A program made the position numbers and the translations under genes. Source: CATQHP01 sp965205595 (GTDB lineage Bacteria; Acidobacteriota; Terriglobia; Bryobacterales; UBA6623). Taken from it: a DNA stretch of 64,000 nt. This document shows positions 9,266 to 18,136 of the stretch, piece after piece (position 1 is the stretch's first letter; every line of letters starts with the position of its first letter). The stretch spans positions 248,001 to 312,000 of the forward strand of contig CBDBHI010000067.1 in assembly GCA_965205595.1 (NCBI GenBank), in the 5' to 3' direction. Under the pieces are notes generated by a model. That model saw only the letters and a program-made list of their open reading frames with translations, had not been told where the DNA came from and made no database searches.

Positions 9266-10058
9266 GAATGCGGCAGATCGCTCCAGCGAATTTGCTCTTG
9301 CTGTCCTGGTGACCCGGCGCGATTCCAGCGTCGCAGTAGTACAGATTGCCGTTCCACCACGTCATGCCATGCGGATCAGGGTCGCTGCTGTCGAGCTGGA
9401 TTGCTTCGATAACGCGTCCGGTTTTGATGTCGAACCGCAGTATCCGGTAGTCGTTCGAGAACATGCACCAGATGAACTCGCCGTCCCAACCCAGGCCGTG
9501 GGCCCGCGATAGTGGCGAGTCAAAGTCGTGGAATACGTTGACGTCGGCATCGGTCTTCAAAATCTTGTTGGGGTTGAACTGCGTCACCCACAAGAAATCC
9601 TTGGCCCAAAGAAGGCCGTGGAGCCCGCCGCCGTTAGGTGTCTGAAAGTTTTGGATATGTTTGCCTGTCTTGGCGTCGAGTTTGACGATGCGTCCGCCCT
9701 TAACGACATCATGGGCACGCCGCGGCCGCAGCTTGCCGGGGCCGTTCGCAGCCATAAAAACCAAACCGTTCCCAGCGGCTATTCCGCTGGTGTTCGATGA
9801 CTGCGTTTCATAAGCAACCAGCGACTTACCTGTTTCCCAGTCCAGCAGATGGGCGCGGTCACTAATCTGCTCGCCGACCCAAAGGCCGTCTTCCGTGGCT
9901 TCAAGTCCGTTGGGGTGCCCCTCCGGCGATTGGAACAGAATCTCAACCTTGCGGCGCCGTCGGATCGGATAATTGTTCCCATCGATGGCGGCAGCAAATG
10001 ATGTGCCCGCCGTCATCCCGGCCGCGCCTAGCGCCAAAGAAAAAGTTCGTCGTGTCAT
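9258..10058 (-). CDS. Tat-exported beta-propeller protein (SMP-30/NHL-like)
   Basis: The 266-residue protein begins MTRRTFSLALGAAG, a twin-arginine signal. The rest is made of propeller-blade-like repeats: HPNGLEATEDGLWVGEQ, GIAAGNGLVFMAANG, GGLHGLLWAKDFLWVTQFNP, AHGLGWDGEFIWCMFSND and DPHGMTWWNGNLYYCDAG. The blades resemble gluconolactonase/SMP-30 or NHL repeats, but no metal-ligand set is obvious. Its ATG overlaps the stop of the FMN oxidase gene (ATGA) and its end overlaps the cytochrome gene by 8 bases, so production is tightly coupled. It may scaffold the exported oxidase and cytochrome; a hydrolase role is the alternative. Confidence 0.8.
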   Translation of the reverse strand: MTRRTFSLALGAAGMTAGTSFAAAIDGNNYPIRRRRKVEILFQSPEGHPNGLEATEDGLWVGEQISDRAHLLDWETGKSLVAYETQSSNTSGIAAGNGLVFMAANGPGKLRPRRAHDVVKGGRIVKLDAKTGKHIQNFQTPNGGGLHGLLWAKDFLWVTQFNPNKILKTDADVNVFHDFDSPLSRAHGLGWDGEFIWCMFSNDYRILRFDIKTGRVIEAIQLDSSDPDPHGMTWWNGNLYYCDAGIAPGHQDSKSKFAGAICRIHV

Positions 10059-11287
10059 AGTGGACCTCCCGTATATCCCCAGTCGCGAATCCGCACCAAT
10101 GAGCGGTCGATGTCTGCGATTTTCGCGACGCCCGACATCCCCATATCAAGCGCCAACTCGGTCTTGAGTAGTTGCAAAACGCGGGCCACGCCTTCGTGCC
10201 CGAAACATGTCAGCCCCCAAAGGTAGGGCCGCGCAACGCCGACGGCGGTCGCTCCCATCGCCAGCGCTTTCAAGATGTCGGTTCCGCGCCGAAATCCCCC
10301 GTCGACCAGCACGGGGATTTTTCCGGCGGCGGCCTCGACGCATTCGGGCAGCGCTTCGATGGTCGAGCCTGTGTGGTCGAGCTGTCGCGCGCCGTGATTC
10401 GAGACAACCACAGTGTCGACGCCAACTTCAACAGCCTTTTTAACGTCTTCGCCGATCATCAGCCCCTTCAGCATTATCTTAAGGTCTGTTTCGTCCCGAA
10501 GCTGCTTAACGGTTTCCCAAGTTGGCGTCGGGAACGGGCGGCTGGGGAACTCGCCGGTGGTCCAAGTGCTGTCGCCCTCGTGATAGGTCAGGTTGCCGGC
10601 GCTGTCGCGGGGGATCCGGTCGAGATTGCACCAGGTCCGAACGAGGCCATTGTGAATCGAGCGCTCGCGGTGCGACACCAGCATGTTGTCGACTGTAAAA
10701 CAAATGCCGCTACAGTCGGTGTCTTCAAGCCGCTCGACGAAATCGAGCATCATGTTGGTCGTTTGAAACTGCCCGCCGGTTGTGTACCGCCACCAGAATT
10801 TAGGCCCGTCGCCCGTGGCCAGGTAATCGTCGACACCGCCGTTTGTCACGTACATGGCGTTGGCCGCCGCCGCTCCGCGCGCGGTCTCCTCCTCGCCATT
10901 CTGGAGGAAGCAATTCTTGCCACCCGCCGGACAAACAAAAATCGGGAAGTCCAGCTTCTTGCCTAAGAATTCCGTCGACAAGTCGATGTTATGAACGTCC
11001 GTCAGGAATCGAGGACGCAGAATCACTCGATTGAACGCCAGTCGCGCTTCCTTGAGTGAAACTTCGTCCTTGCCGCCCTCAGCCATGTAGTCGAAAGCGA
11101 CCGGGTCGAGTAACGATTTAGCCAACTCGCGGAAGTCGAAGACGTTCGCGAGCTTCTTCGAATCGGTCAGCAGCGGCTTGTCGGCCGCGAGCAGTAGGGG
11201 CGAAGTGAGGAACAATCCCGCTAGTTGTTCGAACACTTCACGTCGGTTCACAGTTCGAGACATACCGATTGCGAAGCTATCACCCAA
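10055..11287 (-). CDS. FMN-dependent 2-hydroxyacid oxidase/dehydrogenase, probably exported
   Basis: The 410-residue protein belongs to the lactate oxidase/glycolate oxidase family. Visible family features are FRELAKSLLDPVAFDYMAEGG at the N-terminal side, the FMN-binding strand VTNGG, LKIMLKGLMIGEDV with the conserved lysine, the catalytic-site motif SNHGARQLD (normally SNHGGRQLD), and PVLVDGGFRRGTDILKALAMGA for phosphate binding. It oxidises a 2-hydroxy acid to a 2-oxo acid. An unusual N-terminal extension, beginning at 11287 or at the ATG at 11263, contains NRREVF followed by a hydrophobic run, which resembles a Tat signal. It heads an overlapping operon with a propeller, a tetrahaem cytochrome and a lipoprotein. 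Confidence 0.88.
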   Translation of the reverse strand: MGDSFAIGMSRTVNRREVFEQLAGLFLTSPLLLAADKPLLTDSKKLANVFDFRELAKSLLDPVAFDYMAEGGKDEVSLKEARLAFNRVILRPRFLTDVHNIDLSTEFLGKKLDFPIFVCPAGGKNCFLQNGEEETARGAAAANAMYVTNGGVDDYLATGDGPKFWWRYTTGGQFQTTNMMLDFVERLEDTDCSGICFTVDNMLVSHRERSIHNGLVRTWCNLDRIPRDSAGNLTYHEGDSTWTTGEFPSRPFPTPTWETVKQLRDETDLKIMLKGLMIGEDVKKAVEVGVDTVVVSNHGARQLDHTGSTIEALPECVEAAAGKIPVLVDGGFRRGTDILKALAMGATAVGVARPYLWGLTCFGHEGVARVLQLLKTELALDMGMSGVAKIADIDRSLVRIRDWGYTGGPL

Positions 11288-11414
11288 TGCAACCGATTGT
11301 CAACGTGGCCCAACGCGACCACTGGCCGCTTATGCCGTAGCCCGCACAGTGCGAAACTGAGTGCCGAAGAACCCCTGCCGCGACATAGAACCCGGCATAC
11401 ATGGAGAACCCAAA

Positions 11415-12638
11415 ATGTCCGCCTTTGCTACCGACAGGATCGAATTCCCTGGATCACAGGGAACCGCGCTCGCCGCGCGCTTCGATCAGGCACTGACCGG
11501 CGCGGGTACAACCGCGCTATTTGCCCATTGTTTTACCTGTTCCAAGGACATCGCGGCGGCGTCGCGCATCTCGAAAGGTCTTGCGGCGCGCGGTATCAGC
11601 GTCCTGCGATTCGACTTTACCGGGCTCGGGCACAGCGAAGGTGAGTTTTCGAATACGAACTTTTCTTCGAATGTCGAAGATCTCGTAAGTGCCGCGGCAT
11701 GGCTGCGCGAAAATCATCAGGCGCCGGCCCTGTTGGTCGGTCATAGCCTCGGCGGCGCCGCCGTGCTCGCGGCGGCTGAGAATATTCCTGAGACGCGAGC
11801 GGTTGCGACGATTGGGGCACCCGCGGATCCCGGTCACGTCGCCGACTTATTTGCGGACAAGGGCGCGGAGATCATCAGAGACGGAGAAGCCGAGGTGCAG
11901 CTAGCCGGGCGGCCGTTTCGAATTCGCAAACAGTTTCTCGACGACATCGCGGAGCAGAGCCTCACCAGCCGGATCCAAAACATGCACAAGGCGTTGCTAG
12001 TGATGCACGCGGTCACAGATCAAACGGTGGGTATTGACAACGCCGCACAAATATTTCAAGCAGCCAAACACCCCAAGAGCTTCGTCTCGCTGGATCGCGC
12101 GGATCACCTGCTGACACGTCCGGAGGATTCGGAATACGTCGCTGACGTACTGGTGGCGTGGTGCGCAAAGTACGTTGATGCAAATCCACAGCAGGCAGCG
12201 CAACCAGCGGACGGCCGAGTTGTCGTAGAAGAAACCGGCGCAGGGAAGTTCCTCAATCGTGTTCGAGTGGGGAGCCATGAACTCGCCGCCGATGAACCGG
12301 TTTCGGTCGGCGGACTCGACGCGGGCCCTTCCCCCTACGACTATCTACTGGCCGGACTCGGCGCCTGCACCTCGATGACGCTTCGAATGTATGCCGACCG
12401 CAAGGGCTTGCCATTAGAGAACGTGTCGGTGAGCCTCCGTCATGAAAAGATACATGCCGAGGATTGCGCCGATTGCGAAACAAGCGAGGGCCGGATCGAC
12501 CACATTGACCGCGAAATCAAACTCGTGGGAAATCTGACCGAACCGCAACGAACTCGGCTGCTAGAGATTGCTGATCGCTGTCCAGTGCACCGTACACTAC
12601 ATTCGGAAGTTCACATCGAAACCCGCGCGGCTGACTAG
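11415..12638 (+). CDS. Alpha/beta hydrolase-OsmC fusion protein
   Basis: I start at the ATG at 11415 because a GGAGA ribosome site lies about 8 bases upstream; an in-frame upstream ATG at 11361 lacks one. The 407-residue product has an alpha/beta hydrolase domain (about residues 1-250) with GHSLGG, nucleophile Ser111, and FDFTGLGHSEG. A C-terminal OsmC/YhfA-like domain (about 270-400) has PYDYLLAGLGACTSMTLRMY and IADRCPVHRTL, giving the usual cysteine pair. OsmC domains reduce organic peroxides. The fusion is known across many bacteria; its substrate is uncertain. It converges with rnj and leaves only 13 bases between them. Confidence 0.9.
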   Translation: MSAFATDRIEFPGSQGTALAARFDQALTGAGTTALFAHCFTCSKDIAAASRISKGLAARGISVLRFDFTGLGHSEGEFSNTNFSSNVEDLVSAAAWLRENHQAPALLVGHSLGGAAVLAAAENIPETRAVATIGAPADPGHVADLFADKGAEIIRDGEAEVQLAGRPFRIRKQFLDDIAEQSLTSRIQNMHKALLVMHAVTDQTVGIDNAAQIFQAAKHPKSFVSLDRADHLLTRPEDSEYVADVLVAWCAKYVDANPQQAAQPADGRVVVEETGAGKFLNRVRVGSHELAADEPVSVGGLDAGPSPYDYLLAGLGACTSMTLRMYADRKGLPLENVSVSLRHEKIHAEDCADCETSEGRIDHIDREIKLVGNLTEPQRTRLLEIADRCPVHRTLHSEVHIETRAAD

Positions 12639-12651
12639 CCCGCAATCTACG

Positions 12652-14328
12652 CTAGCTTTCGAGGATCACCGGTACGATCAAGGGCCGACTCTGCCGGGAA
12701 GTCTTCTTAGCCAGGTAGCGCCGTAAATCGTCGCGGACCTTTTCTTCCATCACGCCCCAATCACTGCGTTCCTCCGCCGAGCTGGCGTTTACCGTAGCGA
12801 CAATGACGTCGCTCGCCCCGGCGAGCAGAGTCTCGGTCTCCTCCGAAACCACGAATCCGCGCGAAATAATCTCGGGCGAGCTGTCGGCCTTGCCTGTGCG
12901 CTGATTGATACTGACGACCGGCACCAGCACTCCAAATTCCGAGAGATTCTGGCGGTCGCGAATCACGAACTCTTCGACAATTTCGTCGCCCGTGCCCACA
13001 TCGATGAATACGCGGCCTACCGGAACCTTTTCCGGGAGCTTGCGCGCGCCCAACTCATCGAATTGCAGCACGTCTCCGCTCTCAAGGATGAAGGTCTCGT
13101 CTAACTCACTTCCAAGAACCAGTTCCGCTAGGCGGGCGTGCTGCGAGAGCTGCCGGAATTCGCCGTGGACAGGCACGAAATACTGAGGTCTAACGAGATT
13201 GAGGATCAGCTTCAGCTCTTCTTGCGAGGCATGGCCCGAGACGTGAACGCCGGGGTGCTCATCGCCGTAGAGAACGTCCGCGCCCCGCCGATAGAGGTGA
13301 TCGATCAGCCGAAAGATCGGCTTCTCATTGCCGGGTATCATCTTGGCGCTAAATACCACCGTGTCACCGTCTTCGATAACCGCGTGTCGATGTTTCCCGA
13401 CCGCCGCTCGTGACAGCGACGAGAGCGGCTCGCCTTGACTGCCGGCAATAATCATCGTCTGCTGCGAACGAGGCAGGTTTGTAAGTTCTTGCGGCCTCAC
13501 CATCGTTCCCGGCGGCAGCCGAAGCAATCCGAGGTCAGCCGCCAGCTCCGATGCTGTCGCCAGGCTGCGACCCACCAAGGCGACCTTTCTGCCGTGGTCG
13601 ACTGAATGGTCAATGATCTGCTGCACTCGATGCGTTGCTGACGAAAAACAGGTGAAATACAGCGCCTCTTCCGCGCGCATGAAAATGTCCGCGAATGCCG
13701 GCCCAACCGTTCGCTCCGAAGCCGTGAAGCCTCGACGGCCTACGTTGGTGGAATCTGACAGAAGCAAAAGTACGCCGCGCTTTCCGTACTCAGAAAGCGT
13801 CGTGAGATCCATCACCCCGCCGTCGATCGGAGTTTGATCGATCTTGAAGTCGGCGGTATGAATTATGTAACCGGCGGGGGTTTCAATCGCTAGCGCAACG
13901 CAGTTTACCGTGCTGTGCGTAACGTGCACGAACTCAATTTTGAAACAGCCGACCGTGACCGTTTCGCCGGCCTTGACTGTCGTTGTGCGGGGCTTGTCGG
14001 CGAGTTTGTATTCTTTGAGCCGCCGGTTTACCAGCGCCAGCGTGAACGGCGTTGCAAAAATCGGAATGTCGATCTGCGAAAGGACGTAACGGACCGCTCC
14101 GATATGGTCTTCGTGGCCATGGGTGAGGATCAAGGCACGAACCCGCTCGCGGTTGTCGAGCAGATAAGTCAGGTCGGGGACAATGACGTCGACCCCCATT
14201 TGCTCGACACCCGGGAACAGGATTCCCGCGTCAACAACGATGATGTCGTCACCGGACTCGAGCGCCAGCATATTCATGCCAAACTCGCCCAGTCCGCCGA
14301 GTGGAATAACTCTTAGTTCGCCTGTCAA
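12652..14328 (-). CDS. rnj: Ribonuclease J
   Basis: The 558-residue protein is a metallo-beta-lactamase/beta-CASP nuclease of the RNase J family. The zinc site motif HGHEDH spans residues 70-75, and later motifs include LLLSDSTNVGRRGFTASERTVG, GSQGEPLSSLSRAAVG and HVSGHASQEELKLILNLVRP. The C-terminal domain ends near the usual family length. RNase J has endonuclease and 5'-3' exonuclease activity in RNA decay and maturation. The alternative MBL families lack the beta-CASP motifs seen here. Confidence 0.96.
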   Translation of the reverse strand: MTGELRVIPLGGLGEFGMNMLALESGDDIIVVDAGILFPGVEQMGVDVIVPDLTYLLDNRERVRALILTHGHEDHIGAVRYVLSQIDIPIFATPFTLALVNRRLKEYKLADKPRTTTVKAGETVTVGCFKIEFVHVTHSTVNCVALAIETPAGYIIHTADFKIDQTPIDGGVMDLTTLSEYGKRGVLLLLSDSTNVGRRGFTASERTVGPAFADIFMRAEEALYFTCFSSATHRVQQIIDHSVDHGRKVALVGRSLATASELAADLGLLRLPPGTMVRPQELTNLPRSQQTMIIAGSQGEPLSSLSRAAVGKHRHAVIEDGDTVVFSAKMIPGNEKPIFRLIDHLYRRGADVLYGDEHPGVHVSGHASQEELKLILNLVRPQYFVPVHGEFRQLSQHARLAELVLGSELDETFILESGDVLQFDELGARKLPEKVPVGRVFIDVGTGDEIVEEFVIRDRQNLSEFGVLVPVVSINQRTGKADSSPEIISRGFVVSEETETLLAGASDVIVATVNASSAEERSDWGVMEEKVRDDLRRYLAKKTSRQSRPLIVPVILES

Positions 14329-14407
14329 CTCTTATTCTCGCCTATTGGGCGCCAGTCGATATGGTTATTTAGCCAGATTGCCGATAGCTGTGACGGAGGA
14401 TAGGCCC

Positions 14408-14740
14408 GTGGACGATCGTCGACAAGTCTCTCGTGAGCGCCCCAGGTTTCCAGTCCAGCTTGCGTTGACACTGCGTGAATTCGATCGAGATGTCGCGGGA
14501 CGCTTGCTCGACGTGAGCGAGTCCGGAGTCGGCATCGAAACTTACGTCGAACTTCCCGCCGGCGCTCGGGTTAGCCTTCGCGCTGCACTGTCCGACGGTG
14601 ACATCGATCTCTGCTTCGATTGCAGCGCCCAGGTGCGCCACTGCCGGCGGCTCGACAGCGGGCTGTTCCGGGCCGGCCTAGAAGTGGTGAATGTTTGTTG
14701 GTCGCGCAAGGACGGCGCGCTCACGCTCATCGAAGCCTAG
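14408..14740 (+). CDS. PilZ domain protein (cyclic di-GMP receptor-like)
   Basis: The start is GTG at 14408, chosen because a GGAGGA ribosome site lies about 9 bases upstream; the frame is also open further upstream, but that part is antisense to rnj. The 110-residue product is essentially one PilZ domain. It has the RRQVSRERPRFP segment that supplies the RxxxR arginines, and DVSESGVGIE, the D/NxSxxG motif, which together bind cyclic di-GMP. With no effector domain, it likely acts by binding a partner. It is divergent from rnj and ends 20 bases before the TIGR03437 pseudogene. Confidence 0.85.
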   Translation: MDDRRQVSRERPRFPVQLALTLREFDRDVAGRLLDVSESGVGIETYVELPAGARVSLRAALSDGDIDLCFDCSAQVRHCRRLDSGLFRAGLEVVNVCWSRKDGALTLIEA

Positions 14741-14760
14741 CTCTACGGGTGCGAACTCGA

Positions 14761-15249
14761 TTACTTTTGTATCGCGATTTCAACCGTGTTGCTTCTCCGA
14801 CCGTCCGTGTAATTTAGCGTGACGAACGTCCGATTGTTTGTCGCCACGTTTACCGGCACAATCACGTTGATCTGGAATAGTCCAACGAACCCCGGTGTCA
14901 GACCCGCAAAAAGTGGAATCACCTTGGCCGGAAAACTAAATCCGAACTGAACCTCGGGCTGCTCAATCGCCGTTGCCAGCGGCCCAGCCGGAGCGCCGTT
15001 TCCGGTAGGAGCTGAAGGGCTAACGGCTCCCAATCCGGTTGCGAAAATCTCAAGTACGTCACCGGGACGAGCGGGCGCCGCCGCAATTCCCACTGACTGT
15101 CCGAGCGCGGTCGGCAGGGGGAAATTTCCTTGACTGGCGTTTCGAATCGCGCCGTATTGAGCAATATTCAAACGGAAAATTCCGGGAGACTTGCCTTCGA
15201 CCGGAACCAGCGCCTGGTTGCCGGCCTGACCGTCACGAAAAACTTGGAC
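14761..15249 (-). pseudogene. TIGR03437-family protein, C-terminal fragment cut off by IS630 insertion
   Basis: This 162-codon fragment is the 3' part of a gene whose 5' part lies at 16371-17627. Reading across the deleted element gives NKLV joined to QVFRDGQAGNQ with no frame change. The fragment has the hallmarks of the Solibacter-type TIGR03437 domain: PGDVLEIFATGLGAVSP, PLFAGLTPGFVGLFQINVIVP and a short C-terminal strand. A leftover ATG at 15171 could in principle allow internal translation, but the product would lack a signal peptide. The intact paralogue at 40329-42968 shows the same domain in full. Confidence 0.9.
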
Positions 15250-15251
15250 TA

Positions 15252-15272
15252 GTACTTAGTTGCGTAAGTTAG
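15252..15272 (+). repeat. IS630 left terminal inverted repeat
   Basis: The left end begins GTACTTAGTTGCGTAAGT. It matches the reverse complement of the right end at 17 of 21 positions. The transposase stop codon falls inside this repeat, so the element has almost no spare sequence at this end. Confidence 0.8.
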
Positions 15273-16326
15273 AATATTTACTGGCGAGGGGACGAGGGGC
15301 GACGACGGTCTTGGTCCATTCGAACGGAGTAGCCTTGGAGTTGTAGACGCGGACGAAGCTGTCGATGGCCTCGCGCACCTGCCGGGGGGAAGTGAAACTC
15401 GCCCCCCGCAAGGCGCGGCGGCTCAGAATCGAAAACCACACCTCAACCTGATTCATCCACGAACTGTAGGTCGGCGTGTAGTGAAAATGGATGTTCGCAT
15501 GACGTTGCAGCCAGCGGTCATTTTTGGGCTTGTGAGTGTTCAAGTTATCCAAGATGATGTGGATCTCGCGGCCTTCGTGGATGGCCGCGATGTGGTTCAT
15601 GAAGTCGAGAAACTCGCGACGCCGTCGGCGCCAATAGTGTCCGGCGATGATGAATCCGGTAGCCACTTCCAGCGCGGCGAAAAGCGGCGTCGTGCCGTGC
15701 CGCCTGTAGCCGTGCGAGAAGCCCGTCAAGGCCTTGCCGTTGGGCAAGCGTAGCCAGCCCTGCGCTCGCTCCAAGGCCTGGATGCTCGGCTTCTCGTCGA
15801 CCGCGAGCACCACGGCGTTTTCCGGCGGGCTGAGGTAGAGTCCGACAATGTCGGCGGCCTTGCGAGCGAACTCCGGGTCGGTTGACAAACACCAACTGCG
15901 CCGCCGCCGCAAGGACACGCCGAGCTGCCGCAGTACGCGCCAGACTTGATGCTTGCTGACGTCGCCGAGAGCTTCCGCGAGCAGTTCGCCTGTCCAAGTG
16001 GCGTGCCCTTCGGGCGGAGCTTCGTCGAGTTGGCAGAGGATGCGTTTGCGCGTCGCTTGGTCGTACCGCGCGGGCCTGCCGGAACGCGCTTGATCGCATA
16101 ATCCCGCCAGACGTTGCTGGGCGAAGCGGGTGCGCCATTTCGACACGCGCGCCGCCGGGGATCCCAGTTGCCGGGCGATCTCGGCGGTCGAGGTAGCGGC
16201 GGCCGCCAGCAGCACAATGCGAGCGCGCTCCACCATGCGCCGTTCGGACTTGTGGCCGCGCACCCAGAGTCGCAGCGTCTCTTCTTCCTCGGCGTTCAGT
16301 CGAATCACCGTTGCCGGTCTTGCCAT
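15256..16326 (-). CDS. IS630-family transposase
   Basis: The 356-residue DDE transposase has an N-terminal helix-turn-helix region (STAEIARQLGSPAARVSKWR, about residues 46-65), a second winged-helix segment and a catalytic core. The DDE triad is visible: Asp177 in AVDEKPSIQALER, Asp260 in IILDNLNTHKP and Glu295 in SSWMNQVEVWF. The AVDEK and YSSWMNQVE signatures are typical of the IS630 branch of the Tc1/mariner superfamily. The frame is complete with no stop or shift, so the element may still be active. It starts 24 bases inside the right inverted repeat. Confidence 0.95.
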   Translation of the reverse strand: MARPATVIRLNAEEEETLRLWVRGHKSERRMVERARIVLLAAAATSTAEIARQLGSPAARVSKWRTRFAQQRLAGLCDQARSGRPARYDQATRKRILCQLDEAPPEGHATWTGELLAEALGDVSKHQVWRVLRQLGVSLRRRRSWCLSTDPEFARKAADIVGLYLSPPENAVVLAVDEKPSIQALERAQGWLRLPNGKALTGFSHGYRRHGTTPLFAALEVATGFIIAGHYWRRRRREFLDFMNHIAAIHEGREIHIILDNLNTHKPKNDRWLQRHANIHFHYTPTYSSWMNQVEVWFSILSRRALRGASFTSPRQVREAIDSFVRVYNSKATPFEWTKTVVAPRPLASKYSNLRN

Positions 16327-16349
16327 ACCGACATTTTACAGTTAAAGGC

Positions 16350-16370
16350 CTTACTTTCGCAAGTTAGTAC
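16350..16370 (-). repeat. IS630 right terminal inverted repeat
   Basis: Read on the minus strand from 16370, this end begins GTACTAACTTGCGAAAGT and pairs with the left end with four mismatches in 21. The flanking CTAG copy follows at 16370-16373. Confidence 0.8.
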
Positions 16371-17627
16371 TAGCTTATTCCCCAGCCCAACCTCCCACGG
16401 CACCTGGAAGTTTAACTGTCCAAAGGATTCGAAGAACAAGGGAGAATCGATGCCGTCAACGACAACCCGCGTACCGTTGAAATCCGTTGGCAGCGGGAGC
16501 GCGCCCGCAAGGGCAAACTGATTGGCGACGTGGATTCCAAATATCGATGTAATTAGACCCGGAGTCAACGGCCGGTTATTCGCAAAAGTCGCGCCATTCA
16601 CGACCCCGCGGAAGGCGATAATTGGGCCGGCCAACGGCTGAACGATCAACTCGACCTCTATCGTGATTGCATTCGGCGCGTTTGACTCCAGCGCGAGGCG
16701 CCCGGTGTACCTGCCGGCCGCCAATCCATCGATCGCGGATTTCACTCGGAATAGGTTGTTGCCGGCGTCCTCGGTCGTCAACCAGCCGCCGCCGTTATCA
16801 GTAGTCGCGGTCAGTGCTGTGACTGCCAACGCGCCGGCGCCGCGGTTATTGAAGGCCACAAATTGGTCGCCCACGGCCAGGCCCTCAGCGGTCGTAAATC
16901 GCAAGCGGGTAGCACTTGGGGCGGCGATCGGGCCATCCGTGACGTGCATTGTAATTGGCACGTCTCCGTTGTCGCTTTCGACCGATGAGCCCAAAATCAA
17001 AAGAGTTCCGTTCTGATCACCCACTGGTAGGCCTGCCTGGTAAGTCGCCGTAACCTTGTGGGCATGAAAGTCGCTGCGAAATGACCCCAGCCCAGAGGAA
17101 GTCACGCGCACAAACGGGACGTCGGCGCTAAATGTAGGCGCGGCGCCTGGCGCGGTCTGAAACTCCACGAAATCGCTATTGTTGGTTTCCGGACGCACAT
17201 ACAAATCAATGCGGTCCGGCACGTTCCCCCCGACAAATATCTCGATCGGTACAGTCTGCGGAGCATTGGCGGCGCCGGGATCGGAAACAATGACTTCGCC
17301 GTCATAGGTGCCGGCAGCGAGGCCCGCGGTGGTGAACATCACTCGTACCTGACGGCAGGACTGCTGGAAATCAAATATACAACCCAACGGGCCCCCGATC
17401 GTCGGGGTCAACCAAGGTGAGAATCCGCCACTGACAGTTGGGCTTAGCGTCCCGTCGCCGTCATTGGTGACTTCGAAAATAAGTCCACTCGGACCATTAG
17501 TGCCCGTGCTGACCCAAATGGGATTTTTGAGCTCGTCTGGAACGATAACCCTCATGACGGGCACCGCCCAGGCGGATTGAAGAAAGACGACCAAGGCGAA
17601 GCAGAGTTGCTTTACGCGATTTCTCAT
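16371..17627 (-). pseudogene. TIGR03437-family exported protein, N-terminal part interrupted by IS630
   Basis: This is the 5' part of the disrupted gene: 419 codons ending at the insertion in Leu419. As it stands the frame runs 22 codons into the element and stops at 16305. The N-terminus is a Sec signal (MRNRVKQLCFALVVFLQSAWA). Four or so Ig-like/BACON-type beta repeats follow, each with a pattern such as GLAAGTYDGEVIVSDPGAAN or GLAAGRYTGRLALESNAPN. The TIGR03437 region starts at VNGATFANNRPLTPGLITSIFG and is cut after NFQVPWEVGLGNKL. The restored protein would be 581 residues, an exported, probably surface-associated protein of unknown role. Confidence 0.9.
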
Positions 17628-17756
17628 AAAATTTCCAGACTCGGTGGGAGGACCTTAGACAGGCGCGGACGGGCGACAACTTCTATTTTACTCGCAGTAC
17701 TCCGCGAGCGTAGTGATTTTTCGTAGGTGTGTTTCGGGAGCTCTGATTTCGTTGCT

Positions 17757-18071
17757 TCAGCCGGCATCAATCTCCATTCGAAGCAGCGCCGCCCCGAACG
17801 TTTTGCCTTGCGCGTCGGTCCTTAGTGAAACTGTGCCCCCGCCGCCGAGCGATTCGTGAAGTAAGAAATTCAACGCTCCGAGGTTTGGCATTTCGTAGCG
17901 TTCGACGCGACCTTTGCAGATTCCTGCGAAGTGCTCTTTGACGCGCTCGGCCGTAACCTCGCGTACCAGCAGAGAGTAGTGCTCCGGGTTCTTTGCGATC
18001 AAGCCAATATTGACGCTGTCTCCCTTATCGCCCGACCGAACGTGGGCGATATCGAGCAGTCTCGCCGTCAT
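17757..18071 (-). CDS. Stand-alone AtuA-like ferredoxin-fold domain protein
   Basis: I start at the ATG at 18071 (104 residues); the longer frame from 18191 would overlap the divergent gene and has a low-complexity N-terminus. The sequence (AHVRSGDKGDSVNIGLIAKN, then HESLGGGGTVSLRTDAQGKT) matches the C-terminal domain of AtuA, a protein of acyclic terpene and leucine-type acid catabolism. In many genomes this domain is fused to a DUF1446 domain; here it is alone and no DUF1446 gene is nearby. Its biochemical role is unknown. Confidence 0.75.
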   Translation of the reverse strand: MTARLLDIAHVRSGDKGDSVNIGLIAKNPEHYSLLVREVTAERVKEHFAGICKGRVERYEMPNLGALNFLLHESLGGGGTVSLRTDAQGKTFGAALLRMEIDAG

Positions 18072-18136
18072 ACGCAAATTGTATCGAAACGCTGCCGCGG
18101 CGTCGAATTTAAGCCGATGAGTCGAAGAGGGACGTG

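Larger units (their letters stand above)
15252..16370 (-). mobile_element. IS630-family insertion sequence (1119 bp)
   Basis: The element carries one transposase gene and ends in imperfect inverted repeats of about 21 bases. It is flanked on both sides by CTAG (15249-15252 and 16370-16373). IS630 elements duplicate a TA target, which fits TA at 15250-15251 and 16371-16372, with the element beginning G and ending C. Because CTAG is palindromic, a 4-base duplication cannot be excluded. Removal of the element plus one TA restores the interrupted TIGR03437 gene exactly. The intact transposase and undecayed target reading frame suggest a recent insertion. Confidence 0.92.

Noticed and set aside
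12634..12656. Two CTAG copies 14 bases apart between the hydrolase-OsmC and rnj genes
   Set aside because: The sequence between them is not palindromic; the copies are simply the two convergent stop codons.
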